From NCBI RefSeq assembly GCF_026151205.1, contig NC_087072.1, positions 13,556,169-13,616,168 of the forward strand: a stretch of DNA of 60,000 nucleotides, in the 5' to 3' direction. How positions within the stretch are numbered: position 1 is the first letter of the stretch; each line of letters opens with the position of its first letter. The DNA comes from Bolinopsis microptera. Lineage: Eukaryota > Ctenophora > Tentaculata > Lobata > Bolinopsidae. The position numbers and the translations under genes are program-made. Of this stretch, positions 1 to 11,460 are shown in pieces. The notes beneath the pieces are model-generated. The model was not told where the DNA came from. It made no database searches and saw nothing but the letters and a program-made list of their open reading frames with translations.

Positions 1-743
1 TTTTTACACTGAGACTTCTTGCCAAGAAACTTATTGTCCTCATCGCGAAGTTCTGCCGAGGATGCCCCAACAATAAGGATCCCGTCACCATCCCAGGTTT
101 TATGCTTCTTTTTTGAAAATCTGACAAGGGTAAAATAATATCTTATAACTTCTAACATAACTAATATCTTAAAGTTTTGATGAGTATATATTTATAACTG
201 CATGAAATAGCCAAAAATAGCCCACATATTGAGCTTGTGATCCAATTTTAATTCCATTACTTTAATGAGTTCACTTAGATCGCAATGTCTTGCAATCAGC
301 ACAGATATTGACAATATTACAACTTACTTCGTGAACATAGCCTTGTAAAATTTCTTGGTTTCTGAGCTTGTACATGAGTCATTGCTTTTGATAGTAAGAG
401 GCTCTGATTTGAAACTAGGAGCAAACTTTTTCACTAAGGAAGCAGATGGTGTTGATGTTGAGGGTGGTTTTAGGTTTTTAGTATGATTGATAACTTCAGT
501 TGTTTTCACGATAGGAGCTTGAAACTTGGTAACAGGAATTGGTTGACTTGACTGCTGCTTATTAGTTTCTGTGTTCTCCTTATCGCAGGTGGGAGCATTG
601 AGGTAGACCTCAGCATCTTTAAGCTCCCGCAATGGCAACTGAATAGGGCTGGATTTCTTGCTGTTGGATAACATTGGGCTGCTGAATTTGATTCGCTTCC
701 CTGGCCCTCCATTCTTGAAGGAAGGGGCGGCGGATCTGCGCAT
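1..743 (-). CDS. RAD54B: RAD54B, first two coding exons (partial)
   Basis: SWI2/SNF2-family DNA translocase that acts with RAD51 in homologous recombination in the nucleus. Only the N-terminal part is in the window. Exon 1 is 743 down to 328 and begins MRRSAAPSF, the characteristic vertebrate RAD54B start (MRRSAAPS). It continues with a basic, Ser/Thr/Pro-rich disordered stretch. The donor GTAAGT lies at 327-322. Exon 2 starts at 120 after a TTGTCAG acceptor and runs off the left edge; it reads FSKKKHKTWDGDGILIVG, matching the conserved KKKHKKWEGDAVLIVKG block of the RAD54B N-terminal domain. The phases join cleanly (codon AA + A). Helicase motifs would lie to the left, outside the window. 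The identification rests on two independent conserved blocks. Confidence 0.9.
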
Positions 744-744
744 A

Positions 745-872
745 ATCAGGCATTGGCTGTAGATATTTCGGCAATGTTAGTTATATTAATTAACTATTTT
801 TTACACCACAATTACATAACTAATTATTTTGAACATCACAAGAGTAATTTCAACTGGAAGTATTTTGCTCAC
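745..872. other. RAD54B upstream flank
   Basis: AT-rich sequence between the RAD54B start codon and the hAT target duplication. A minus-strand CTACAG sits 13 nt before the RAD54B ATG and could be a splice acceptor. I see no other conserved element. The plus-strand reading frame at 753-1067 is low-complexity and runs into the hAT terminus, so I do not call it a gene. Confidence 0.4.
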
Positions 873-880
873 ACGTGCAC
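873..880. repeat. hAT target-site duplication, left copy
   Basis: ACGTGCAC, identical to 9297-9304. Confidence 0.9.
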
Positions 881-1639
881 TAGGGTTGCCATTATCGGTA
901 CACAATTTTTTATCTCGATAATCGATAATTTTTTCAAAATTATCGCGATAATATCGGTTATTGGCGATAAATTTGGCAATATAATTGAAGTAATATTTAT
1001 ATATGCACTCTGCATACTTGAATTATGCTCATTAAATGCTATGTTACATCTTGTGATCTTGTGCTGATTGCCTTGTTAAATAATCAATTGCAATATTGCC
1101 CTTTTATTTAACAAGCCCATATTTCATAGACGAAATATGTTCTTAAAGGTTTATTGCTTCCAGCAAAAAAAATTTTAAAAAAATCAGCACATGCACGCCG
1201 TATTTCTTTGATAGTGTCAGTTTCCTGCCTGTTAGCTGTGAACAGTCCTATCTCCCGAGCAAAGCTATCTGTCCTTGCTACCGTGGTCGAATCGCTGCCC
1301 TAATGTTGGTCTTATAATTATTTTGTCAGCGGGATAGGATTGGAATCTGGCATCTGAAATTGTTGGAGTCGCCTGTGAGTCCTGAGGACCAATCGTCGAA
1401 CTACTTGATGCTTGTCTCTTTCTGCTTAAACAACCGCTGGTGCAGAGACTTAGAGTTACGTATCAAGGTTGACTTTGTGATAATTCTGTATTCTTGTCCT
1501 ACATCTTCATCTAGAATACCGGGACTCCGAGTAGAACTTTACCAGTGATACGGAGTGAAGGTTCTTTCTCTTGGCATATCGTGTAGGTACGTAGCCTATC
1601 GATATACTATCTCTTCTAGCTTGCTGTCAATAAACTAAA

Positions 1640-1900
1640 TAATCACTTTTGCTTGAGCGAGCATTCTGTCTCTTTTACACAGAAACTCAGTTACAATCTT
1701 AAATGGTGCGAGGGTCTTATTAATGTCTTTAGCTAACTCAGTCTCTTCTACTATACATCCAGTTTTCGATTGCCTAGCTCCAAGTCATCTAAAATTTCAT
1801 GCACTGCATCAGTTATCCTGCCATATCTCTCCAACATACTGCACAGCGAGCTCCAATGGGTTTAGTAGTCTTGTTGTAGTCTGAGTTCCTTTTCGTGCTT
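1640..1900 (-). pseudogene. hAT transposase fragment
   Basis: Minus-strand translation gives HWSSLCSMLERYGRITDAV, then after a frame change ELAKDINKTLAPFKIVTEFL. These resemble the hAT transposase core (a 'RWNS.Y.MLER' block, then 'L.PF...TE.L'). Internal stops and at least one frameshift show it is dead. It belongs to the 881-9296 element. The missing N-terminal half would have lain beyond the Merlin insertion point, but only about 350 bp of hAT sequence remains on that side, so the element was probably also internally deleted. Confidence 0.7.
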
Positions 1901-1939
1901 CAACAAACAACAATAACTAGGTCTGACCATACAACCTCT

Positions 1940-2070
1940 GGCAGTATCGAGATAGCCTGACCACTGTCCGCGGACAACTGTCCGCGGACAACTGTCCGCG
2001 GACAGTTGTCCGCAGACAGTTGTCCGCAGACAGTTGTCCGCAGACACCTGTCTGCCAGATCATATTACTG
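1940..2070 (+). repeat. Merlin left TIR with 14-bp palindromic subrepeats
   Basis: About six tandem units of CTGTCCGCGGACAA or its inverse CTGTCCGCAGACAGTT; the CCGCGG core is self-complementary. The unit number differs from the right TIR (131 versus 103 bp), so the array has expanded or contracted since insertion. Confidence 0.85.
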
Positions 2071-4490
2071 TATAATAACAGAATAGTTGATTGGTTAATA
2101 CTTTCAACACTACTATATAACAAATAATTTGAGGACCCCCAGTGGGAACTAATGCCTCGGTAAATGTAACGACCATTACAGGTTGTATGTCAGTGTAAAT
2201 TGTTGTTGCACGATAAAGTTATCTTAAAGACATCCTAAGGACTATCAGACATCGGTTTTTAAAGCAGTTTACTCCCATCTATCACCTAAAGATTATCAGA
2301 CATCACTTATCCTTATCCTCCGGAGTGCTACAAAGGTACTGTAATCATTAACTAAATTTCGAACAGTAGCATCTTTTTGTGATAAACTATGTCTAGAATA
2401 CCAGTTGGCTCAAGACATTACAATCTGAGATATCGAGGGAATTCTGTTAAATTCCCCAGCAACGGCTCTTGTCCTACTGATAAATGTAGCTATTATGTGT
2501 GAGATAGATTGTAAAGTACCTATAGCTCCTAAATTTGAGAAGGTTGAAATTAGAAATCATTGTAAACGTAATGTTAAACAATTCTTAGACTATCTAGATA
2601 CCTGTTCTGATTACAGTCCACTATTGGAAAGTACAGATGTTGAAGCTATCACTGCTGGCCTTTGTCATCATATTGAACAGGCATATGCAACCTTCTTCCC
2701 TTGCAAGACCATAGAAAGGCATGAAAAGTTCATACATAAACCTTCTACTGAACTTTTAAATGCCATTAATCATACACATTTTCTTCTAAAGAAATTCCGT
2801 AAAAAGAAGGATAAGAGAGACAATGGAAATTGCAATGAATGTGGTACATGTAGCAAATGTATAAAGTGTAATGAGGCCTGGGATTGCTACAAGATTCAGA
2901 GAAATATTAGAAATAAATTAGCTAAAACCTGCAAAAAGGCTAATGTAATCGATGATCTACAAGTTAAAAGTGCCAAGAATGATCTTAAAGGGATATGGAA
3001 AACTATCAAACTGGCATCAAATATGACCCCTGGTACAACTAATTGTCAAACTATCAATGAGAATGATCCTGAGCTATTTAACTTTCATTTTGCAAATGTT
3101 GGATCAAGATTACAAAATCAGGCCCCCAATATTGAAAGAGTTAGTTTTACTGATTTTTTACCTCCTAGAACTTCTAATATCTCATTTGATAGATTCCAAG
3201 AAATAAATGAAACTGATATCCTAATGTATGTCGAAACGCTCAAGAATGACAAGGCCTCATATGACAATGTGCCTCTATTTTTACTTAAGCAAGCTGTACC
3301 ACACATAGTTGAGCCACTGACCCACATTGTCAATCTGAGCCTTAATACAGGTGTTGTACCAACCCTTTGTAAAAAAGCTAGAGTAACTCCCATCCATAAG
3401 GCAGGAATGAAAGATGATCCTAATAATTACAGGCCAATATCCATCCTTCCACTTGTAGGAAAACTTATAGAATACTTTGTCGGCAAGCAACTCACTGATT
3501 ACATGGAAGAGAACAAACTTTTCATCCGGCATCAATATGGCTTTCGGAAAAATCACTCCACAACTTATCTGATGTACGATCTGATGGACGAAATATATAT
3601 GAGTAAATCTAAGTCTTATAAACCAGGAATCATCTTTCTTGATCTTAAGAAGGCCTTTGACACAGTGAATCATGAAATATTGCTTCAAAAATTGGCATAT
3701 TATGGAATTGGTGGCATTGCTTTAACCTGGTTTAAGAACTTCTTATCTTGTAGATATCAATGCACAAGGATTAATGGCAAACTAAGCTCATTTTTAGAAG
3801 TTCTGAGTGGTGTACCACAAGGAAGCATCATTGGGCCTATATTATTTAGTATCTTCATAAATGACATCATTTATGCCTGTAACCTATCTAAGCCCTTTCT
3901 ATTTGCAGATGATGGTGCACTATTCTTTGATCAAACCTGCAGAAGCACATTTATAAACATGAAAATAGAACTTATGACAATCTTTAAATGGCTCAGTGTT
4001 AATAAATTATCACTCAATGAAAAGAAGACTGAATTCCTATTGTTTGATTCTGTTGACCAACATGATGAAATAACCATTGATTGTAATGAGGTAACTTTCA
4101 CAATCAAGGAGTGCAAAGAGACAAAATATCTTGGCCTCATTCTAGATAGTAAATTAAACTTCAAAAGCCATGTAGATTATATTATTAGGAAGGTCATGAA
4201 GAGAATTGGTGCCATGTATAGAAGTAAAGCACTGCTACCCATTAAATATAGGAAAATGTTTGCCAATGCACTCATGTTGCCACAATTCGATTATTTAGAC
4301 ACGATCTATTGTAGAGCTGGCAAGACAAAACTTGCTGAACTTGACACTCTGTACAAAAAGGTAGCCAAAATAGCTCTTAACGTTCCACAAACAGTGAGCA
4401 GCCTTAATGTTTATAGAGACATGAAATGGTTACCACTCCATCTTAGACGACAACTCCATCTGTCAAATTATATGTTTAGAATCATCCATG

Positions 4491-6829
4491 CCCATATCCA
4501 AAAAATTTTTAATTTCCTACATTCTCAATTTTTCGTTTTCTGTGGCCCGCATGAAAAGTCTTTGTATTCGCGCGGTTCAAAGATTTTTCATGGCGGATTC
4601 CAGATTCTCAATTTTACTTTTTTAGGGCCTGGAATGCTTTTTAATAGATAATCCTAGGTTACGTTTGGGGGCGAAGCCCCCGAAAATTTTGGAAATTTAA
4701 ACTAGATTTGGCCTACTGGAACGAATCTGACGATGGAGAACGATTTTAGCATACTATTTTCTGATTTCAATTTTTATTGGGATAAATTGTCTGGATTCTA
4801 GAATCCCTAAACACTTGGCTTAACTAAAGCACGAAATAGGAGTCAGCGTAAAGTATCAAGAGTTTATAATTTTGGCAAAAATGTTTTCTCATCTACTACC
4901 ATCACTTTCTGCTTTCAAGCTATAAACTAATACAGGGTTAAGGGAATTTGGAGAAGGAAGCAAGTATGAGACCAAATATTCAAGAAACAAGGAATTTAAA
5001 TTTTCCAAAAATATAATAATGACTATTAGTATTTACTATTTAAATAAGATAGGAAACGCAACAAAGAATGCTTATGCATTATGCATGTTTAGACGTATTA
5101 CATCAACTCATAATACTATATAATGTTCTTTGAACTCCTGACATAAAGTTATTACAATTGCATTGATGACCGTTCACAACATTACATGATTGATAATGCT
5201 ATTATCAAAACTTGAATGGTAGTCTATATTGGGATTTGCAGAAGTTTTCTATAGCCGCCCCCATCGCATCCCCCATGGGTGGTTTTTAGAAAAGAGTGGT
5301 TTCTTGCCATTCTCGTAGCAACCTGTTGAACAAGCTTTTCACCCTCAGCAGAACATGGTGATGGGGCCATCAGCCTAATCTGGAGCTCTTTTTGCACTCT
5401 TCTGTCATCACTATCTGTATTCTTATAACGTAAGTGTAATGCATCTATCAAAGATCCCTGACTCTCTGCAATGGCCTCACTTGTGGCGATAGTCAGGATC
5501 TTTAACTCTTTAAGAATCCATGAAACTGTTCTCTGTGGAAAATCATTATAATGTTTGATCAATAGCACCCGGAGGATATGTTGAAAGTTGGAGGACTTGA
5601 TTTGTGTCACAATCTTGTTTGTAACTTCGCACAGTTTTTCAACAGTATACACCACAGATTTGACTGGGCATTCGAACATGGCACCCAAGTGTTCAGGATT
5701 GTACGTACAGCTATGTGTATGGGGGAAACCTGTGAAAGCAGCGTGTTCATGAGCCCAGCATATGACTGCAAGTGGTCGTTTTTTGTCATATAATCTACTC
5801 GCTTGCAAAAACCCGTCAATATTGCTGAGACAAAAAGTTTGAATCTTTTAAAAATATTTTCCTGGACAAGCGGCGTATAGTGAGCCCACAGAGTGTTTCG
5901 GCCAACTGATGGTACACCCATGAACTCTCCTGATTCTAGGTCTTTTTTAGCATCTCTAAATAGTTTAAATCCTTTTCAAGACAGTTTAGAAGATTTTGTA
6001 ACTCATCTCTGAACATTGAGATCTCGTTAAACATGTCATTTATGATACTATCGTTCTCTTGGAATTTCGACGAAATGGCAGAAAGACGCCGACTCGTGCA
6101 AGCCAAAAATTTATCGGCTCGAGTACAAACTTCTTTGCATATACCGCATTGGACCTCGGATTTTGACTTGAACTTTGGACGATTCATGATTAATAGGAAG
6201 TTCAACAACCCAATGTAAGCAACAAAAGCAAGCGGGCAGAGCGACTAATTAAAAAACTAGAAAAAGTCCAATTCTCACGCCTATTCTAGCATCATCGTAC
6301 AGATTAGTTAAATGCCCTGTTTTTCTGATATTTTCTCATGCCACACGAATTTGGGCTGTGTGTGTGCAGTGTGATACACACATTGAAGACGTGATGTGTA
6401 TATGCTACTGCTTGCCAATACAGATATCGGGTGACACTGTATAGACATATCCGGTTTCATAGACTAGATAAGTAGATAGTAAAATGTTAATAAAGTAATA
6501 ATGACAACTATTTATGTCGTGTACGCGAAAATGCCCCAATAATTAGCATCTGGTTAGTGGCTACTTGATGCACAGATTTTGTAGCTAATAGCAACAAACT
6601 TTGGTCTGTGAAACGAAATTGATAGACTGGATCAGTGGATCCCTGACTGAGGACATTTAAATAAAGGTCCAGAAACTTTTAGTCTGCTCTTTCACTTAAA
6701 TTCCTACTGAAATATTATCGAAAATTCTCAGAGTTGGCTCTCGAATTTCCTACTTTTTGTCAAAAATTTCCTACTTTTAAAAATTTCCTACATTCTTAGA
6801 ATGCGAGAATGCGGGTTTTTGGATATGGG
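4491..6829 (-). mobile_element. TIR element inside the LINE, superfamily unassigned
   Basis: It begins CCCATATCCAAAAA and ends with the inverse TTTTTGGATATGGG (14-bp TIR). It is flanked by an exact 8-bp duplication CATCCATG at 4483-4490 and 6830-6837. Removing the element plus one duplication copy rejoins the LINE frame exactly (residues I-I-H-D-N), which proves both borders. AATTTCCTACATTCT-type words occur near both ends in direct orientation. The 8-bp duplication fits hAT, P or Merlin, but the terminus resembles none of these that I can recall. Inside are minus-strand coding fragments without a recognisable transposase. Confidence 0.85.
5224..6208 (-). pseudogene. Unknown protein carried by the 4491-6829 element, two frameshifts
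   Basis: Three consecutive minus-strand frames read as one protein if two frame changes are allowed. Part 1 (6208-5936; an ATG near 6187 is also possible) has CGICKEVC, a possible zinc-binding pair, then an acidic coiled-coil-like stretch. Part 2 (about 5930-5805) contains NTLWAHYTPLVQENIFKRF. Part 3 (5808-5224) continues ICWAHEHAAFTGFPHTHSC and ends in a Gly-rich tail. The frame changes fall near 5936 and 5805. I do not recognise the family. It may be the element's own decayed protein or a captured host gene. Confidence 0.45.
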
Positions 6830-8153
6830 CATCCATGACAATTGTCCTACAAACTTTATGAACAAATTTAGTTACATATCAGGAGGTAGTAGGAGCGGCG
6901 AAAGCTGCAACCTTTATGTCAATAGATCAACATCACATAAAAACTTTCAATACTTGGGGGCAAAATGTTGGAATAATGTTCGAACAGATCTACGAAATCT
7001 GCCCGATGTTAAAAGCTTTAGTGATTCGTATAAGAAACAGCTACTCTCATCTATAACAACAGACCCTAATTATACCGTCGACAATTCATATGACAAATTT
7101 TACACTGCAATCATAGTCGACGATAACTAAGTAACTTCTAATTCTTTTAAATCTGAGGCATATATAATTGATGTATCGAAAAGATATTCCCTTTTTTACC
7201 ACCTTACCATTCTGATTGATTTTTCACATGACTGACATGTTTTAACTGGAGAAGGGGTTCCCACAGTGGTAGTTTTATAAACCACTTTTAATTTATTGAC
7301 CTATTATACTTAGTGGTAGTTTTATAGACCACATTTAATTTATTAACTTATCATACTTAGTATTTATTTTTGGTGACTGTATCACCCAGTTTTAACATTT
7401 GATAATTGTACAGTTTATTGACGACACATTGACTGAATGTTATTTTATATTCTAATTTATATTCTAGATATTTTATTTATTTTACAACAGACGACAACTT
7501 CCTGTTTTTTCTTCTATATTAGTTACTCATATCTCTTGTACAGACTTTTTTACAAGGACATTGACAAATGATACTCACATTAGGCATTCATTATTGCATC
7601 TAAATTATTTCACTTGCATTAGGCTTAGAAATTTATTCTCTGGTCAACAGATTTCAAATGTTTAATTAATTTGTAGTATGACAGTAAGGTATATATTAAG
7701 AAGTTATTTAATTTTGCTTGGGCTATTATATTGACTAGGTATTGAGGTTTAATGATGATATGGAATTTGAATTCTATATAAATTTACACTATGTGGTTGG
7801 GGCATTTTGCATAGTAAATATGGTTACTACTCATATATATCATATTATTTGATTGGTATTCGATTTCTGATTATTTCTTAGGAATATGATTATTATATCT
7901 CAATTTGGCTTTAGGTAGGGTGCCCCGCTAAAAGAACTGGATTCTTCCAGGAAGCATCCCGTGCACAGACCTTGGTCTACATATATATTAAATTATTAAC
8001 CATTCATTCTGTATGTGCACGAAAATTTATTTCAATCAAAAGTTGATTGGTTACCAGATCATATGAATGGTATGTATGGTATGTCCTGGGTGTAATGCAT
8101 CTATGTCCCTGGTTCCCTGCTCGTCCTCGAAGTCTCCAGATGGACTGATATGA

Positions 8154-8699
8154 CGCTGCTCCCCCTGCAAGAAGTACAAGAATATCAGAACAGACAGCAT
8201 CCTCTCTGGACAGAAGCTCGCTCTCAAGACCTTCATACAACTGCTGTTCTGTTTGAGTATTATAGAAGGATTAGCTGGCATTGCGGTATCACAGATGACT
8301 GGACTTTCTGAAAACGCGGTGTCTGACTGGAAGATATTCATCCACACTCGAATCGCTGATTGGCTGCTTGCAAACCCTTGTCCTCTTGGTGGTCCTGGAG
8401 TAATTGTCGAATTAGACGAAGCTAAGTTCGGAAAGAGAAAATACAACAAAGGTGGATACAGAGAGGGTATGTGGGTACTTGGTGGAGTTGACCGAAACAC
8501 AGGACAATGCTTCCTCCTCCCTTGTCCGGAGGAGGAACGTGGAGCAACTACTCTCCTCCCTCTCATCCGGCGGTGGATTCTTCCTGGGTCTATCATCTAC
8601 ACAGACGAGTGGGGAGCTTACAACACGCTAACAGCGGAGAGGTACACGCATGGTACAGTCAACCACACATACATGTTCAGGGATCCCTTAATCGTTTAA
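8154..8699 (+). pseudogene. Merlin transposase (ISXO2-like DDE domain), truncated
   Basis: The frame reads CSPCKKYKNIRTDSILSG, a half zinc ribbon plus the IRT-S-SG-LAL segment of IS1595 transposases. A helix-turn-helix-like stretch (MTGLSENAVSDWKIF) follows. The catalytic core VELDEAKFGKRKY carries the first aspartate, then MWVLGGVDRNTGQCF, then IIYTDEWGAYNTL with the second. The frame stops soon after VNHTYMF, before the third acidic/asparagine catalytic position and the C-terminal helix. An in-frame TGA lies at 8151, just upstream of the ribbon. The enzyme is therefore incomplete at both ends. It lies inside matched Merlin TIRs. Family identification is confident; activity is not expected. 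Confidence 0.85.
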
Positions 8700-8737
8700 T
8701 AAGCCTTGACACCACCGCTGATTGAAATTCGCGTGCG

Positions 8738-8822
8738 ATGATGTGAACCCTGCTTGACTCAGGGGATGATGTGAACCCTGCTTGATTCAGGGGATGATGT
8801 GAACCCTGCTTGATTCAGGGGA
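8738..8822 (+). repeat. 28-bp tandem repeat, 3 copies
   Basis: Three nearly identical units containing GATGATGTGAACCCTGCTTG, between the Merlin transposase remnant and the right TIR. Confidence 0.85.
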
Positions 8823-8835
8823 TATTCTTATTATG

Positions 8836-8938
8836 CAGTAAAATGATCTGGTAGACAGGTGTTTGTGAACAGTTGTCTGCGGACAACTGTCCGCGGACAG
8901 TTGTCCGCGGACAGTGGTCTGGCTATCTCGATACTGCC
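8836..8938 (-). repeat. Merlin right TIR
   Basis: Inverted counterpart of 1940-2070, with fewer 14-bp subrepeats. It ends GATACTGCC and is followed by the target duplication CAACCTCT. Confidence 0.85.
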
Positions 8939-9296
8939 CAACCTCTTAAGTTACCTACTAGAAGCGATAACGCAACATTTCAACATTCCAAAAAAAAAAT
9001 CAACTTTCACTGCCACAAATTCATACACAGTACACACTACACAGCACGTTTTTGAGCTTGTATTTGTTATTCTCTTTCAAAACAGACCATCACACTGTAA
9101 ATTATGCTAGCACTGGGTTTTAACTTTATAAACAGAGAAATAGATTCGAAAAATATGTTAAATGTTGGCCATTTTGCCCTAATAAAAATGTGTTGATTAT
9201 CGCGATAATTCTCGAAAATTATCGCGATAACCGATAATGATTTTTGGGAAATTATTGCCGATAATTATCGGCCGATAATATCGGTTGGCAACCCTA

Positions 9297-9304
9297 ACGT
9301 GCAC
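9297..9304. repeat. hAT target-site duplication, right copy
   Basis: ACGTGCAC, identical to 873-880. Confidence 0.9.
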
Positions 9305-10332
9305 GACTCTACAATAAGCAAATTCAGATAAATCATTAATTCATGAGCCTATAGAACACGAGTTCTAGAATATCATTACAATCAAATCGAGAAAAATTTG
9401 CAAATTTAGATAAAATAAATTGAGATGTATGAAGGAGAAAAGGAATTGCATTGATTCCCTGTTCATCTAAGGTCAACAGATTAATCAAAATAATCAAATT
9501 TAAATAATAATGTCACATTCGACATCGTAAATATTTGTCATGAATTGAACTAAAATGATAGGTACAAAGACCCATTAGTGAGTCAACGACATCACACATA
9601 AGAACTCAGATCTGCAGCTTCGTAACTAATTCGTGGACAATTGCTTAAATAACGTTTTACTAAAACGTGGTAGGAAATGTCATATATCCTTTTCTCTAGA
9701 TTTCCTAAATTATGATATACCTTTCTGTAACCCCATGTTTTCCTTAAGCATGGTTGTTTTATATGACAGACTCTAGGACTCTAGAGACCTGCTAGAGCTT
9801 ACGATCCTTGGCGGAGCTTTCTTGGTGAGTTACTTTCTCTCCGTCAAGCGTTTCTGGTTTTATACCTTTACTCTTTATAGAAGTATCGTAAGTTATTAGG
9901 AGAACAAGTTTTAGGAAAGTTCTTAGAAGCTTGAATCCGCGAAATTTTGAGAAAGACTTTGGATAAGAAAGATTACGGTCTTGAAGGTTTAGTCTTAAAA
10001 TATATACTTTAAACATCAAGTCGCGCGATATTCTCATCATTATTATCATTGAAGTAGTGCACTGTGAATTATCACAGAACTAGAGTTTCGAGAGTCTGGA
10101 AAACAAAGTTCATTTCACAATAGAGTACTATATACTGCATACTGGAAATTGCAAATATCGTATTTCTAACCAGCTCATCTTAATATCATAACACACCTGC
10201 TAGTGCTCACAGATTCCATTAATAAAACGCACTCAATTACAAACCATCGCTGTAGTGTACCACATCAAAAAACGATTACAAATTATCAAATTCGAAATTA
10301 TTTAATTAAGTCAAAAACATTTATACATCAAT

Positions 10333-10604
10333 CACGGGTCCGTATATAGCCGATTTTGCAGATTTAAGTTACAGAAAAACTAGCGGACCTAGCGGCAATA
10401 TCGGATAGCTAGCGGAAACTAGCGGATGTGTTAATGAAGCTAATACTATTCTCCGCTAGTTTGCGCGTGGCGTCCTCTATACTCCGCTAGCCATCCGCTA
10501 GGTATAAATGCTGCATTTTAGTGTATCTCCGTTAGGCGCCCGCTAGCTTCCGATAGCTGACCGCTGGTTTTTCCGTAACTTAAATCAGGCAATACGGACC
10601 TGTG
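10333..10604. mobile_element. MITE with GCTAG-rich interior
   Basis: Termini are imperfect inverted repeats CACGGGTCCGTAT / ATACGGACCTGTG, extending inward through GATTTAAGTTAC. The 4-bp flank CAAT occurs on both sides (10329-10332 and 10605-10608), a possible target duplication. The interior is full of CCGCTAG/CTAGCGG words in both orientations, so it can fold on itself. It has no coding capacity. Superfamily not assigned. Confidence 0.65.
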
Positions 10605-11039
10605 CAATATCTAAAGAAAAACGACTACAATATTGTTTTACATTTGTTAGTTGTTCGCGTTCGTTATAATTATAAATATTTGTCGGTGAGTTAAGATAAC
10701 GCTCCACGATTTTTTTAATTGCTCAAATTGTGAGCACCGCTTATTTAAGAAAAACAAAATGAAGAAAAACAAAATTTTTATTTACCACAAAACAATCAAT
10801 TCATATCATGTTATTTATAGATGAATTCAAATTTGAAATTCAACCCTTTACAAAGCCCGCCGAGCACACAGCCTCACATTGTTGAGAAATCCTTTTGCCT
10901 TTGGTGCGGCTGTAAGCGCAACGCGCAGGGTCTATTCAATTGTTGTTTTACAATGACATGTCACATTTGTTCATTACGAAAGCCAAAATTCCAGGCAGAA
11001 GCAGAATAATTTATTAAAAAAATTTGATCTTTTGCGTTG

Positions 11040-11460
11040 ACCATTGTTAATGATTTGGCCCGGCGCGCGCTACTTCGTAGCTCGTGCCATCAAGAAGAAA
11101 GCGGCGCGCGCTACTTCGAAGAAATTTAGACGAGTAACATCCGTCAACTTTTGCGCAGTACATGGTACAATGATAATAATTTTATAACTATTATAATTTT
11201 CGCGCGGCATGATTATAATTTAAAGCTGCCAGTAAACTAATTATACAAAATTATACAAAACTCAATTGCAAATTCAAAATCATATATTTATATTTATTGT
11301 AAACTTTAACAATTTCATTTTTTAAAATTTTGTAAAAAAAACAAATCAAATTTTAAAAAAATACTGATGTAAAGCAATTTAATAAAAGTTACCTGGGGAC
11401 CTCAGGCTATCATGTTCATTAATAGAGATTTGGCGGAATGACAGGCTGAGCGCCGCCCAG
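11040..11460. repeat. Dispersed repeat segments shared with 48600-48945
   Basis: About 11040-11155 carries TGGCCCGGCGCGCGCTACTT and ends GTAACATCCGTCAA; the same block recurs in the same orientation at 48603-48724. About 11393-11460 (GGGGACCTCAGGCTATCATG ... GACAGGCTGAGCG) recurs in the opposite orientation at 48862-48935. So the two parts of the family can flip relative to each other. Confidence 0.7.

Larger units (their letters stand above)
2429..7130 (+). mobile_element. CR1/Jockey-group LINE, 5' truncated, interrupted
   Basis: The reverse transcriptase frame is open from 2429 (first ATG 2495) to 4490 and resumes in the same frame at 6838-7130. A transposon fills the gap. RT landmarks include NNYRPISILPLVGKLIEYF, HQYGFRKNHST, FLDLKKAFDTVNHEILL, GVPQGSIIGPILF and FADDGALFF (the catalytic F/YADD box, near residue 468). 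A Cys-rich segment (CNECGTCSKCIKC) precedes the RT. The tail YLGAKCWNNVRTDLRNLPD is the usual LINE C-terminus. No endonuclease domain is left, so the copy is 5' truncated. Its 3' UTR probably extends toward about 7900. The copy sits inside the Merlin element. Confidence 0.88.
1940..8938 (+). mobile_element. Merlin DNA transposon (IS1016/IS1595-like), 7.0 kb with nested insertions
   Basis: Terminal inverted repeats are at 1940-2070 and 8836-8938. Both outer ends read GGCAGTATCGAGATAGCC and both inner ends read like CACCTGTCTRCCAGATCAT. Between these lie palindromic 14-bp subrepeats (CTGTCCGCGGACAA and variants), more of them on the left. The exact 8-bp duplication CAACCTCT is at 1932-1939 and 8939-8946. 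An IS1595-type transposase remnant lies at 8154-8699. TIRs, 8-bp duplication and transposase type all agree with Merlin. It sits inside the hAT element and carries a LINE. Confidence 0.9.
881..9296 (-). mobile_element. hAT DNA transposon, degenerate, outermost shell of a nest
   Basis: The left end reads TAGGGTTGCCATTATCGG and the right end, reverse-complemented, reads TAGGGTTGCCAACCGATA. TAGGGTTGCCA is a typical hAT terminus. Both subterminal regions (about 100 bp each) are packed with ATTATCGCGATAA-type words. The exact 8-bp duplication ACGTGCAC flanks the element at 873-880 and 9297-9304. Eight bases is the hAT target-site length. Own sequence remains at 881-1931 and 8947-9296; the rest is a later Merlin insertion. 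A decayed minus-strand transposase is at about 1640-1900. Confidence 0.9.

Noticed and set aside
753-1067. 104-codon plus-strand ORF as a gene
   Set aside because: Low-complexity Ile/Asn/Phe-rich, and it runs across the hAT terminus and target duplication.
3118-3688. Minus-strand ORFs opposite the first LINE
   Set aside because: Shadows of the reverse transcriptase frame, no domain of their own.
8051-8596. 181-codon minus-strand ORF
   Set aside because: Antisense shadow of the Merlin transposase, whose plus-strand motifs are clear.
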